NCBI RefSeq assembly: GCF_001640805.2
Contig: NC_066845.1
Coordinates: forward strand, 16,122,307 to 16,186,306
Length of the DNA stretch: 64,000 bases
Direction: 5' to 3'
Source of the DNA: Lates calcarifer
Taxonomy: Eukaryota; Chordata; Actinopteri; Centropomidae
The notes under the pieces were generated by a model that saw only the letters and a list, made by a program, of their open reading frames with translations, ran no database searches and was not told the origin of the DNA. Below, piece by piece: positions 29,301-42,289 of this stretch; positions within the stretch are counted from its first letter, which is position 1; every line of letters starts with the position of its first letter. The translations under genes and the position numbers were made by a program.

Positions 29301-31379
29301 CTGAGGAGGTAGATTAAGTGTTCACAGTCACTGTACTGTTGAATATTTAGGATTAGCAATGTGACATAACTGAACAATAAAAAGTCTTGGGTGTAATAGT
29401 AGCATAGGTCTTCAGTGTGTGGTGGGTATTGGAAGTGACAGGATTTAGCTCTCAGGTATTAACATACACTGGTAACTACCTGAACTCTCCCTTTCACATT
29501 TCTAAGTACTGTTTAAACATTGAGTAAATGGTTTGTAAGACTTAAATGTAGTTGGATGCATGTATGAGAGCAAATGTTCATTATTTGTCAACAATAATAA
29601 TTTTTTATTACAACTGTTTTATTTTATTGCTATACATTGTCATTATTCATATACAGTTATATTTGGTTAAAACTACAGTCTAGTGCATCATTAACAATCT
29701 GTTAAATGCGTATGCTAATTAATAATAAACAGAGGAGATTAAAGTCAAGTTTTAACAAAACATTTATCAACTTTAAAGCAACTAGTTTGAACAATTTACT
29801 TGCCTAGCAAAAGAGTTGAAAAGAATATGTTTCTATATGAGCATAACAGATCTTTATGATTTATGTCAACTACCAGTAATACAGCAGTGAAAATTACTTA
29901 AGTAAGCCATAAGTAACCTGTTTTTAGTAAAATATCAAATGTACCTCTTTAATTTTCAGCGTAAATGGCATCTGAAATGAAAATGTTATTGTCTCAGTGT
30001 GATGCTACCATCTAAAATTATGTTTATTGGCTTTATTTTAATTGTAAGTCTAAGTATATTAATGCAGAAAATGTGTTTTCCTTGTATGTTCAAAGGTGTG
30101 TTTTCTGTGAACATTTTTAGTTCAGGATTTCCCTGAATTTTGACTCAACAGATCTGCTTAACTTACAAATTCTCCTTTCTGGAATATCTGCTTTAGGTAA
30201 TAATTTTGCTTTGTCAGAGCTTGCTCCATGAGAAGCTCATAATACCAGAGACATGAGCCTGAGTCGTGTACAGTAGCTTGATTTACTGAGCAGGAGTATA
30301 ATGGACCAGAGACTGCCTGCACTGATCTCTTCAGCAGCACTGACTTCTATTAAGAGATGAGACCTGAGTGTCCTTTGAGCTTAAAACAGTGGAGTTAATT
30401 AACATTTGATCTTATCCCCCCTTACATCTTAAGAAGTTCAATTTCAATTTCATTTTAACCCATTCAACCATTTTGGTGCTCGATGATTGCTTTACAATCG
30501 CATATAGCCTCATCTCTGAACTGATGGTGGCTTATCATAGCTTGTTGGGCAAAAGCAGGCATGTGAAGGCTTGTGACAGGAGACAGATGTTTGCCTTACC
30601 TCTTAGCAGACGCGTGTCAGCAAGCAAGGGCCTTTGTGCTTCTCAAATATTCTGACACCAAGTCACAAAAAATAGAAAACAGCAGAAAAAACAGCAGCAC
30701 TATCTGTCTCTCTTTCTCTGTCACATACACACTCTGCACAATAAAAATTCAATAATCGTATCATGTAACTTTATTAAATCAATGGCTGCATTAATTTAAG
30801 GTGTAGACCTTTCTAATTTGGCTTCATAAAGACTTCATTACTGAGCCAAATATGTCACCAGTCTCTTAACTGCACAACTTACAAAGCAGGTGAAAGTCAC
30901 TGAGGCAGATGATAGATGTAGCATATAGTATGGAGCACAGTTTCATATAAAGCCACAAAAGGCTCAAGCATCGCAATATAAAATGATTGTGGTGACAGCT
31001 CTTAAATTTGTTTGATCTATAGTGGTGCAGCCTCTGCTTTTGATTAAATTTGGTCCTTTGTGGCCTCATTCATATTTGTTTTTAAGGAACAAATATGTTG
31101 ATACACGTGCCATTTCTATAAATAAATAAATAATGAAAGAATGTTTTTAGAGGCATGAATATCATACATTAACACAATTCAAACATGGCACCTGGCAACC
31201 TGAAAGAAGCTGTACTTGGAAGTAATTCATCTGCTAGTTACATTTAACACTCATACTGAAGAACCAGGAAGCTTTCCATATAAAGTAAAATGTATTTGTT
31301 TCACAGCTCGATGCATTGTGTTTTTCTTACTTTTATTAAAACTCAATAACTAAATGTATGACATGCAAACTAACCACAG

Positions 31380-31440
31380 TACCGTATTGAGCGCACCTAA
31401 ATATAAGCAGCACCCACTAAATTTAAAAAGGAAAAAAAGT

Positions 31441-31473
<33 letters not shown>

Positions 31474-31483
31474 ATTACCATAA

Positions 31484-31519
<36 letters not shown>

Positions 31520-31945
31520 CACTTGTCACGCACTTGTCTATAAGCCACAGGTGTCTACGTTGTAACATGAGATATTTACACATTCACGCTGCCGTCTCCA
31601 ATGTCTCACTATCGATTCATTGATGCCAAGCTTACATCCAGCAGCTCTATTTCCTTTTTCGACAGCCAGATCGATTGCCTTTAACTTAAAAGCTGCATCA
31701 TATGCATTTCTTAGTGTGTTTTCCATGATGAGGGTGTGTGCATTAAGCACATTAATTCGAACAGTTTCATTGGTCCACTGTGACCTGTTCGGTATTTCAT
31801 TGGTCTGATATGACGAGGCTAAATGTTTTGCCGGCATGAAGTTCGTCAGCCCGTAAAAATCTATAAATTAGCTGTATCATTGTTTAAGCCGCAAGGTTCA
31901 TAGCGTGTGAAAAAAGTAGCGGCTTATAGTCTGGAAATTATGGTA
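31380..31945 (-). mobile_element. decayed pogo-like (Tc1/mariner superfamily) DNA transposon
   Basis: The left end taccgtatt...aatataagc and the reverse complement of the right end, taccataatttccagactataagc, form imperfect terminal inverted repeats bounded by TA, the target of this superfamily. The interior holds a remnant of a transposase N-terminus on the minus strand. CA and AT microsatellites have expanded at 31442-31516. The right terminus (gcggcttatagtctggaaattatggta) closely resembles a terminal sequence I recall from fish and other vertebrate genomes. The element is internally deleted, so non-autonomous. Confidence 0.75.
31538..31723 (-). pseudogene. transposase N-terminal fragment with Brinker/CENP-B-type helix-turn-helix
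   Basis: Starting at an ATG at 31723 on the minus strand the frame reads MENTLRNAYDAAFKLKAIDL, then AVEKGNRAAGCKLGINES and IVRHWRRQRE. This matches the pattern of the N-terminal DNA-binding helix-turn-helix of pogo-type transposases and of the Brinker-like domain in domesticated relatives such as POGK. Similarity ends after RRQRE and the frame soon stops, so the DDE catalytic domain is missing. It is a relic, not a functional gene. Confidence 0.7.
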
Positions 31946-32104
31946 ATTAACTAATTAATTAATTACAATTAACAAATTCTAACATTATAAAAATAGCTGG
32001 TAATGACTTTTAATGGAATAGAGCAAATAAATAATAAATAAAAAATATCAGTTTTATTTCACAGGGAAAGTTGTATGAATTTTTTGTTATTGTTTAAGTT
32101 ACTT

Positions 32105-32400
32105 AAAGGTCCCCTGTGCAGTTTTTGACCACTAGTTGCGCTATGGAGCAATGTTAGTATGAATTGGTCCCTGTATTGTTTGCATTGTGCACTTACATGA
32201 AGGTGCACATGCACACAGCTAACACTATTTACAGCTGATCAACAGTAATGCAATACACACACACACACACACACACAAAGGCAGTGAAAAAGAAGACTGT
32301 CGCTTTCACAATTGTTAAAGGAAATTAATTCAATGCATTTTTTAGACCTCAAGCATGCACACAGTGCATTTTGGTGCGAAACACTGAGTGTAAATATAAC
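32105..32400. mobile_element. probable fish MITE relic containing a (CA)n
   Basis: It opens with taaaggtcccctgtgcag then tttttgaccactagttgcgc, a beginning I associate with a common teleost non-autonomous DNA element. An internal (CA)n lies at 32255-32277, followed by gaagactgtcgctttcac. The right terminus is not recognisable, so the copy is truncated or diverged. Confidence 0.4.
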
Positions 32401-34429
32401 TTTTGATAGGCACCTGTAATGTGCACATCATGGTATTTGAGCATTTGACACTATGTATTACTGCCATTGTCACGTTATCTTTCAATACTATAGTTTAAAA
32501 TACAAACCATGACTAACTGCATGTAACACTCTATACTCACTGTTCTCTATATGTCTTGTATAGTGTTTTCTAAAGAAAACTCAAGGACAACATTTCTGGA
32601 AGGTCGTGGGTATTACCTGTGAATTGTTGGTGTTGGTGCAGTATGTCAGTGTGTGCAGTATGTCAGCCAAGACAGAGCAAGCCCATGGACGATTGTATAA
32701 CTGTTAAGAGGGATGGAAAATGCTTGATTAGATTGGCAGGGCAAGGTAAAATGAATGCTGAATCAAGGGTACACCCTAAATCTGTGCTTGGGCAATGGCC
32801 GTGGCAAGAAGGATGATCCTGTGACTTATAAGAATGGGACACTAAAATATCTGTGTATTGAGGGCACCTAGTGGAAAAAATAATGTACCATTGGAAATAA
32901 GGTAGGTGCTCTGGGAATTTGGATTTTGCTGGATTCCTTGAGACAGTGTTTGCCCCTTTTTTGCCTATCAGGAAATATACAGAATATTGATTATTAATTT
33001 AAGAAAAATATTTTAACTGGTGGTATATAGTGATCAATTTTTACTCTTCAAAATTAGTCCACATCATATTCAATACATGCATTATTTATCAATGTGCGTA
33101 GGCTACGTATGATTGTGTGACTTTGCACATAATACCAAAGATGCACCTCAAAGGTATAAATTATGACACATTAATTCAGTGTCTTACATTTAAATGCCAT
33201 CCAAGATTTTGTCACATATCTTCTTCTCTCTCCCAGTCTTTCTTGTCTCTGTCTCCTTGTTTTTGCTTGGATGTATATCCTGACATCCAAAAACAAACGA
33301 TCCTGTTGTCAACATCTGGAAAAAAGATGAAGCGGCCGAACCAATTTGTTATTCAAGATTAGGCAAGTGGGTCATTGACTAAGTATACCAGACAACAGAC
33401 TAAATTCATTTACAAGCTTTAGAAAAGGTATAAAGTGACAAGACTACCTAAAGTGACAACATGTTTGTGACTAGATGCCTCTGATGTTTTTTTCTTTTTT
33501 TCCTAAAACATAAAATCGTCTATTAAATATCCTCTGCTACATTTTCACATGCTGGAGATTGGATGATTCAAAAGAGGATGGCAACATGCTGGGAAAGATT
33601 ATCAAAAGCTTTTGTGAGTGTTCAGAGTAGTTATGAGCTACTAAAGGAGCACTACAGTCAGATTTATATTTGAGGTTTACAACCTGAGTGGAACTTATTG
33701 TTCTCCCACATCACTATTTGCTGCTGCACAACAGCAAATGTTGTTTCAGCAATAGGTTTACATCTCCAAGAGTCTACAGAGGGGCTGGAGCAGTCATTTG
33801 TTCTTAGTGCAACTAGACTCAGAAATGAGTACACTGTGGAGTTGTACCTAATCTATTGTCTTAGTGCTTCTTTCCAGCAGCACAGATACAGATCATTGCT
33901 TACAGTGTATGTTAGGATGCTCCTGAATGTTCTCAATGTGTTCTCCTGTGTCTCTCTGTCTTTGTGAACCATGTACTGGCAGTGTTTTGTTCTGTGTACT
34001 GTAGTATGTCAAGTGTGGAGGCTTCATGAGATCATAACTGCTGTCAGTTCGGTTCAGTGTACAGTGGCTTTTCCAAAGCTGATCTACATGGCCATTCTGT
34101 CTCACTTTGTAATAGACCCAACAATTTATAAAAAGAAGTGTTTCTTACTGTGATTGCATACAAAGTCAGTGGAAAAACACAAATAAATATGAATGTGAAG
34201 GTTGGCACAAACAACACCATGACACATAAGCACGATCACTTTCAACTTGACCCAAAAAAATGTATGAGTATCTCAGGGCTTTGTTGATCTGGTTCATAAG
34301 CATGAAAAGACAAGAGGAAAAAGGAGAGAGAGACTGGAGGGAAATAAAAGACACACACATAACCACACAGTCAGTGCTTCTGTTGCTAGTTAGCTTTCAG
34401 CTAAGGTCTCAGCTACAGTTGGTATATTA

Positions 34430-34715
34430 GATGTCTGGGGAGACAAGTAAACACAGACTAAGTGTTGGATGAGATGATTGATACCACTCACCTGTCTGCT
34501 AAATATGAAGCTGCAGAAAATCGTAGCCAGTTGACTTTGCTGAGTGTAAAGACTGTAAACAGGGGGAAACAGTTAGCCTGGCTCTGTCTGAAATGACAAG
34601 TTGTGATTTTGTCCTTTACCTTTGGCAGAAATGGGCTTCCACAGATATGAGCGTGGTATCAATCATCTCATTTATATCTCAAGAAGAAAGTGGAAATGTT
34701 GAACCATTTCTTTAA
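34430..34715. mobile_element. MITE copy A with long inverted repeats
   Basis: ATGAGATGATTGATACCAC at 34469-34487 is the exact reverse complement of 34653-34671. Between them lies aacagggggaaacagttagc then ctggctctgtctg, the core of a repeat shared with other copies in this window. The right end reads aaatgttgaaccatttctttaa, like the other copies' termini. The family resembles an abundant percomorph-fish MITE; the family name is not known to me. Confidence 0.75.
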
Positions 34716-36165
34716 CTTTGATGGCATCACTGAGACACATTTGTTGTTTTCATTATCTTCATTTAGGGCACACAAAATTGTTACAGAAATACGTAATGAA
34801 AATGAAATCCACACTACGGCATTTCATAACAAGTTGGTAAAATGCTAATTTGACTGAAATCGATCCAAACCTGAAACTCACCACCCAGCTGCTTTGATTC
34901 TGGTAATTACTTGAGAGAGCAGCTAATTTTTACAACACATTTTCCCTCCTCCATGCACTGTCTAGTGCAGTGTGGCTATAGGCTACATTGTGTAATGGGA
35001 AGTCATTAGCTTTTGGTCTGATGCAGTTTGTTCTCAGTCCCTCGCTGCTACATTTATATTTCATATCTTATGTTTCACACTGTATTAACAGCTGTGGCTT
35101 GTTTTTGCCATCTGCAGACAATTACTTTAGTTTACTTGGCTTTGTAATAATAACATGTTTTCTTCTTGCAACTCTCTCAATAGACAACATACTGCAAATT
35201 CTTGACAGGTGCTGAGGCATTTGCTCGGGAGACATGGTGAGGAGGATTATTACTGCATTATTTAGTTCTCCTGAAATAAACAAACACATTTCCCTTCCTA
35301 GCATCATGTGCGACTATCAAGTCAGCATTGTGTTTTGCATCGCTCCAGCTCGGAGCAGCCAATTATGATTTACGTCGACTACCAAGAACCTCACTGCCCC
35401 TTTTCACCTCCAACAAGACCCACTTAGTGTAGAATATTTTCCCTCCCATACCCTCTCATTTGCTCTGTATCTCCTCCTTTTATGACCTTTTTACATTCAC
35501 CTTGCCTTGTTTCACCTACTTGCTATCACCACAGTGGCTCAGGTTCCGCTCCACAGTCTAGTTTCAGTATAATAACTTGACACTTCACATTGCATTAGTC
35601 TTAGTCCCGACAACAAGGTTATGTGACCTATAGTGTCAGAGAGCATACACCATACTTGCCTGGAGTAGCTATTTATCAAGACAGCTTTGGGCCACCTATG
35701 ATTCAGAGCAGAACAAATACAGATGTGAGGCGGTTATACTGAGGACATATTTGTCCAGCAACCAGAGCTTTAGCTAGCAAACACCATCACACAGGTTTCT
35801 CTCACAGGGACTTGAATGGAACTTTTAATCCTATAGCAGTCACCAGGATGTATGTCATTACATGGTTAACATAATAAAAGCATTATTATCCAATCTTTGA
35901 ATTTCACATTAAAATTCACTTCATATGGTATAACTGGCTGAAGTCAAAATGTGATTATTGCTGCTGAATTAAAAAGACATTTATACATCTTATTCTTTCA
36001 TATCAATCAATTATTACATATGATCAGTTTTTAAATGACATACAGTAACACACTTGTATCTCAGAGAGCATTTCTAAGGACTCTGGCGTAGAAATATTAA
36101 AATATTATATATTCTGCATGTATCTTCAACTATTGATGAAGAACAATGTGAGGAGAGTGTTTAGG

Positions 36166-36325
36166 CCCGTGTACTGGGTGGGGAGGGAGACCCTGTGCAG
36201 CAGAGAAGGAGGCCGACTATGAACCCTGAGGAAGTCATTAGGAGACCAGTGACCTCACTGGTGCAGAGCTCAAAAAAGCTGCCCACCGGCACAATGTCAT
36301 ATTTTACATGCCATCAGTCACTCTA
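36166..36325 (+). repeat. left copy of a ~150-bp inverted duplicate pair
   Basis: Over 36196-36299 this is about 90% identical to the reverse complement of 54652-54754, including gaagtcattaggagaccagt followed by gacctcactggtgc. Weaker similarity extends outward on both sides (acatgccatcagtcac on the right). Most differences are transitions. Both copies keep an open frame across the core. The family is not recognised. Confidence 0.8.
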
Positions 36326-36969
36326 CCACCCCTGGCTATCAAACCTGAAGAGCATACAGATATTGAGAACTGAGATATTTGAGAATATTATCATGAAGAG
36401 GATTTGTAGGCCTTTGTATCATACCCCACAAGATTTCTGATCAGGACATCTTGGCTTCTTGTCACTTTAATCCAACAATGTGCAAAAAAGTGCCCCTGGG
36501 TTACGTCCTCCACCACATTCCTTTAGTGCACATCTGGCCTTTATGACAACCTCTGACATTACAATTGAAGTTCCAGGCGCGTAAACTGATTTTAGACATG
36601 AAGTTGCTGTTGTATATTGTCTGTATCTATTCTTTCACTCTGCACTCTGTTTTTACAGTCACTTTTTCACAATCCTAAAACCTTGCGCTTGCCTTAGGTT
36701 TAGAAGAGGAATGCTTTGACTCTGACCAAGTTACCCTATTCTTTTCAGTGCACAGCATATGATAAGAAGACGTGATTTTTCACCACGCATCTGCCACTGT
36801 GGCTACAAGTGGTAACTACAGCATCAACACAGACAGATTGTTCCATACATCTCCCAAAGTCCTTCTGATTGTCTTGCTTTATGAATGTGTATATTTCTGC
36901 GATTTAGGACCATCTTGGGATGTTGGAGTAGATGGAAGCTTTATACAGACTTCTATATACTGCAGACCC

Positions 36970-37150
36970 ATTAAAGGGGCACCTCACCTATTTTACACAT
37001 GAAGTTCACTTCACTCATCAGGAGTAATACTCGTCAACCTGTGAGAACAGAATTTTTTTTTTTTTCTGTGGCTCCAGAAGGAGCTGTCAGAATTCTGAGA
37101 AAATAAAACCTTGCATTACAAACTACACTGCATTTACTAGGCAGCGCAAG
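36970..37150. mobile_element. probable dispersed fish repeat (MITE-like)
   Basis: It begins cattaaaggggcacctcacc, then tattttacacatgaagttc, and contains tctgtggctccagaaggagc followed by gagaaaataaaaccttgcat. The wording resembles a common teleost element from memory. Terminal repeats were not delimited. Confidence 0.35.
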
Positions 37151-38499
37151 TCTAACAGAAGTTGCTATTAAATTGCATCATGTAGGTTCGAGCATTTATG
37201 TTGAGACAAGGGATGTTCATGCTTAACTTGCATAATGCCCGATAGTTATTTATTTATTTCAGGTGAACAAATATGACATAAAATGCCTAAATGCAACAAT
37301 TCATTACATGTTTTCTACAATTTAGTACAGTAGAATCATAGCTATTATCTATAATGCACACTTTTTTCAATTATACATTTTATTGGAATTTTTCATTCAC
37401 TTAGCATTTCTGTGAATTTCAAACAAGCGAGTCAAGCAAGTGTGATTTCAACTTCATTTATTTCTATGGATAGGAACTGTATGTTGTGAACATGAGTACA
37501 TAGCAATACAGCAGCCTTTTCCCTAACTGACACTGACTTATCATGATTAAATCAGAGAGAGAATAATTGTAAGCTTAGTGGTAAACCAGGCAGTGGCATT
37601 CAAACAACACTATATGCTTCTACATTCATCAAAACCCCTTGAGCCTTTTCACATTTCTCTGCATTAAGCCTCAATGTGCTTTAAGAATCAGCTCAGAAAG
37701 TGTGTGGCTACTTTGTTGATCTGTGCAACAATCTGCACCACTGTGCTGCATAATTTATTTTATTGCACATGAAGTAAACCCCTATCACTCTTCCACACAA
37801 TCGCAGCCTTAGTAAATGTGTTTATCTTGTTTATTTCTCTCTCTCTTTCTCCCCCTCACTCTCTCTCTGGGTCTCTGGGGTCCAAGCGGCCCCTGTCTGC
37901 TTCCTGGTGGTGTCTGGGAGCCCAGGTCTATGAGGCACCAGGATCATTTTCCCTCTGTAGTTGTTGTCACTAGCATGGACCCAGCTAATTCATCTTGCTA
38001 ATGGCAGGTGGGTCAGTTGAGCGCTATAATTGTGATTTCCGTTTTTTTTCTTTTCTCTCTCTCTTGCTCTCTTCTCTTTTTTTGTGACTGTAGTTCCTTG
38101 ATCTAATAAAAATAGCAGAACCGGGTTTAAAAGAAGAAAAGACAGCTCCACCTGCCATCAGCATGTTCGCTCTCTTGTTTTACCATGTCATTAGGAAGAA
38201 AATCCAATTATGTTTTCAGTTAAAAGCAAATAATCACAAATTGCCAAGATTCAGAGTTCACTGCTTTCAAATGCCACACACGATTGGTTGAACTGGTTGT
38301 ATGATTGACCATAAAGACTTATTACTGAAATAACTGAAATACATGTTTTTAAAAGTAAAACTGCAACAAATTACAATTGGATTTTAGGTAAGATCTTGAG
38401 TGACACTTAGATTATATCTGTAGTATACAGAGCCAACTACTGGTCATGAAATAAATAATAAAAGACTTTTGTCCGAATGAATATAATGAACTCTATGCT

Positions 38500-38830
38500 T
38501 TTTAAAGAGGTAACAGATTCTTCCCAGAGTTACCAGAATGAAGTCAGCAGTCAGTTGGAGTCACTGGGGCATGAATCTCCAGAGAGCAGTGGACATGGAA
38601 TGAGCCCGGGCTGATTTCAGTCAGGAGGAAGGTCGTCACCACACAAATGAAAAACATGAGAAGTGGTTCAAGGTCTAATCAAGTCCTCAGACTGCACTCA
38701 CTGGGAGCAATTAAGTTCCTCCCTCTCTCTCAACATAGGTAACCAGATCCTCCTATTGACATTCTCAATAAAAGGTCATTTACTGTATGGATAAAATGAT
38801 CAGCCTCCATCGCCTGAGAACCTTACAGCA
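38500..38830. other. candidate conserved non-coding element
   Basis: Moderate-GC block of about 330 bp in AT-rich surroundings, with caattaagttcc, ggtctaatcaag and several TGTCA-like cores. No open frame of note and no repeat signature. Confidence 0.25.
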
Positions 38831-39019
38831 TAAAATGAACTTGAAAATTCAAAGCTATGTCAAAGCTATGACCAAAAAAAAAAAAGCACGTTATTTACAA
38901 AATTGGGAAGGACATAAAATCGAAGAAAAGATTCACATAAAAGAATGAGGGGAATACATTTAGGAAGTGCTTCAACAATAAATAACTACACGGTGTATTT
39001 TGAATCTACATGCAGAATC

Positions 39020-39400
39020 TTCACTGCATGAATTTCAAGACCTTGGCACTGAGTCCAGCCCAACCACAGGAATTCATTACCATCATTGCTAGTCTGACAC
39101 AAATTAAGTCCTGGTACTTTCTGTCTTGCCTCTCAGACCACAATACTTCATCATAAGTCATCCTTAATTTGTATGGTTGTCGCAGGCACTTGTTGTCAAG
39201 TCAGTTAGCTCGCAGCTCCCGTTGTCAAAGCCTGTCAGGACTGCACAAACTGGCAGGGAGAGAGCAATGCGATTTTCACACTCTGATCCCACCTAGAATG
39301 CCGACAAAACACTTGTTTGCCTCTGAGCCAAAACATAAACTACAGTCCTCGCATGTGCTTGTTGTGCCGTCTCCCTTTAAATACATTTTTCACATAGTGT
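39020..39400. other. candidate conserved non-coding element
   Basis: Moderate-GC stretch with aattcattaccatcattgc, three TGTCA cores (gttgtcaag, gttgtcaaag, cctgtcagg) and retained CpGs. It is a possible MEIS/PBX-responsive element; conservation is untested. Confidence 0.25.
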
Positions 39401-40527
39401 GACATCATAGGGGAAAGACTATACCACTGATTCCACTGCAGACCGATTTCTACACAGTCCAAAGTGTAACAACTTTTTGAAAATGAAAACAGGATTTTAC
39501 TGATGTTAGAATGTTTCCTTTTTCCATCTTTCACCCCCCCCACCCCAGGAGGAATCAACCTGTCTCTGTTTCTTCATGAGCATATGGCTTTTACAACACA
39601 TCCCTGTTCAAATTAAATGGAACTTTGATGCTTACCACGTACAACAGAATAAGGGGTGAAAATGCTAAATGATACAGTAAGACTTGTTATTGACAAGGTT
39701 TTATCCACAGAAAATACACAGATTTAGGTGTGACTTATGAGTCAGACTGTCTATTCATTTTGCAATAATAATGAGCAAATATAAATTATCTTAAGCACAT
39801 CTAGATCATCTTAAGCTCCTACACAGTGAAACAGAGCAACACATATTATAGCCCTTCTTGTGGGCAGCTCTTGAGGGTTAATGGCCTTATGTCCCTAGTC
39901 AAGCACACATAATGGAAATGGGATGAGAAGGTTGTGAAATCATCCCCCTTTGCATCCTGACCAAAGAACTGACACAGTCAACGCTAAACATATGAGGGTA
40001 TTAACAGAAGAGTCCTGTGGAATCTAAAAATAGCTTTTCACAAAAAATACTCTGCACTCCAGGACAACATTAAGAGGGAACACAAAAATCAGCAGCAGAA
40101 AGAAAAGAAGAATTAAAATGTCTGATAGTGGGGAGCCAGCCGTCATTTCACTTGAAATTCTTTTGCTGCCACCCCTCCATCTCTGTTAATTATTTCCACA
40201 GCAATGCACAAATTCCCCTGGGCTCTTTACCAAAAAGCAATAAACATTGTATCACACTGACTCACCAATTGGCAAACAACTGTAAAAGAAACAAGAACAA
40301 AAATAACAAATTAAACAGAAAACCCATTTGTTCTGAATGGTAACACTTTAACTTTTCTGACTGGATTTGACCTTATTATTAACATAGCGCAAGCTTATGA
40401 AAGCTTTTTTTTATAAGTATTCCCACAGTGATTGTATGAGATACTATGTTACATGTTATTACAGGTTTGTATGCCTGTATTTCATTCATCATTATCTTGG
40501 ACAATTATATTTTCTTAGAGAATTATT

Positions 40528-40952
40528 TTGACAGTTTGGGAATTTGCTTATTTGCTTTCTTGTTTATAGTAACATGAGAATATCAATACCACTCTTGTAT
40601 CTGTCCATTGCATATAAGGCTACAGCCAGCAGCTGGTTTGCTAGCTCAGCACAAAGACTCAAAAAAGGACAAAGCTAGCATGGCCCTGTCCAAAAACCTA
40701 AAGCTCACAAATTAACACATTATATTTTGGTTATTTAATCTATACCAATATAAGGTGTTAATTATTAAGCTTAAGAGCTGCTCGTAGGTGGATCTTGTGG
40801 CATTTGGACAAAGGCAGGCTAGTTACATACCCCTGTTTTCAATCTATAAGCAAACCAGCAGCTTATTTTAATGAACATATTTGAGATTGGTATCAATCCC
40901 TCACCTGACCTTTAGCAGAAAGCACAAACATATTTCCCTAAAAGTTGTACAG
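40528..40952. mobile_element. MITE copy B
   Basis: The left end gacagtttgggaatttgct pairs imperfectly with the reverse complement of the right end agggaaatatgtttgtgctt. Internally gctacagccagcagctggtt and aaaccagcagctta form a second inverted pair. gcacaaagactc and catggccctgtccaaaaacc match the family core. Confidence 0.75.
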
Positions 40953-41892
40953 TTTATTTATGATGTGTTTAACATTTTTTTTTGAATTTATTAAAACCTT
41001 AACATACTAGAGGCTCCCTGTTGACTCAGTCTATTCTCAGTATATAAAAGCTGTTTCTTCCCCTGCAATGACTGTTCTCTTTTGGCAGCATATTAGCAAC
41101 GTTACTGAACTTATTAGGCATAACCAAACCTAAATTCTGTAGAGGACAATTATCATCTTCTCTGTAAAGACTTTCCTCAGCTTCTAGTTTTAGATTATTC
41201 AGTTTCTTCACATTTCATTGATGCTGTTTTGTCTGAGATTTAAGTAATTTAATAGAGAAGCGATAGAAAAAACATGAAATTCATTTTTTACAGAGCACTA
41301 CACATTTTGGCACTCTGACTCCTGTGCAATGTGCAAAATCTCACAAAGCATTTATTACATTAGGGAAAATGGTTTCTGGAGCAATAAAACAAATTCAGTG
41401 TTGCATGTAGTATCTGCCTTCAGTTGCTGAATTAATGTTTTACATTATTTGGAAATAGTTCATCATTTCCTAATTTTTACAGCATGTTCACCTACATGCA
41501 TGGTTTATTTCAACAACTAGATCAAACAGAACAAAGGCACTGAAAAGACCTGAAATGTGGCAGCAAGTCAATGGCAGATATTCTTCATTGTTTTCTGTCA
41601 TTTCAAAACACAACCAGCAGCCCAGCAGGCAGTGCTGGGACTAATACAGGGAATATTGTGTACTTTTGGTCTGTAAGTGAATTTGGTCCAACTTCAATGC
41701 GCAACACGCCGAGCTCTGGCTGGACTTTCTGTAGCAGAGAAATAAATGCCAAGTTGCCTGCTTACAGTTAGCACTCTGGTGTTCCTCACATTTGCAATCA
41801 TTCCAGTTTAATCAGTGTTTAAAAGCATGATGATTGTGTGTAGGGCGGGGGGGTTGTTGCAGAGGAAGACAGGTCAGATGTTCAGTTAGTCA

Positions 41893-42289
41893 GAGGGATA
41901 ATTTGACATTTTGGGAAATATGTCTTTTCACGGTCTTCCTTAAAGTTAGATGAGAAGATGGATACCACTTTATCTATTAGATAAGCTTAGCATAAAGACC
42001 AGAGACATGAGCTAACTAGCCTGGTTCTGTCCAAAGCCAACAAAATCCATCTACTGTTAAAGCTTTAGAAAGGTGAAAGAACTTTAGAAAGGTGCTGCTA
42101 CAGGCAGATGTATTAACTTTGAACAGAGTATGGTTTGTTTCCAGTCTTAATGCTAAGCTACACTAACTGCCTGCTGGCCCATAGCCTCATATTTATTTCC
42201 TGTACAGACATGAGAGGTTTCCCATCCAGCTCTCAGCAAAAAAAGTGTTAGAATAGCATATTTTCCAAAATGTCAAACTATTCATTTAA
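41893..42289. mobile_element. MITE copy C with matching termini
   Basis: tttgacattttgggaaatatg at 41902-41922 pairs with the reverse complement of catattttccaaaatgtcaaa at 42257-42277, one mismatch in 21. The interior carries ttagatgagaagatggatacc, agcataaagaccagag and agcctggttctgtcc. This is the best-preserved copy in the window. Confidence 0.85.

Larger units (their letters stand above)
27143..31379. other. intergenic, AT-rich, no gene seen
   Basis: Downstream of pbx3. It contains a (TG)n at 27744 and a homeobox-site-rich stretch at 29080-29300. The stretch 28450-28800 is also rich in ATTA cores. No coding block, RNA gene or transposon end was recognised. Confidence 0.7.
31946..36165. other. 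intergenic with scattered repeat relics
   Basis: It holds a probable MITE at 32105, a (CA)n at 32255 and a MITE copy at 34430. Sequence at 33640-33720 opens like a dispersed fish repeat (taaaggagcactacagtcag), but I could not find its other end. ATCAATCA at 36002-36009 is the reverse complement of the PBX-HOX consensus TGATTGAT. No gene is seen. Confidence 0.65.

Noticed and set aside
33640..34160. Possible additional dispersed repeat starting taaaggagcactacag
   Set aside because: Only one end looks familiar; no partner terminus or second copy in the window.
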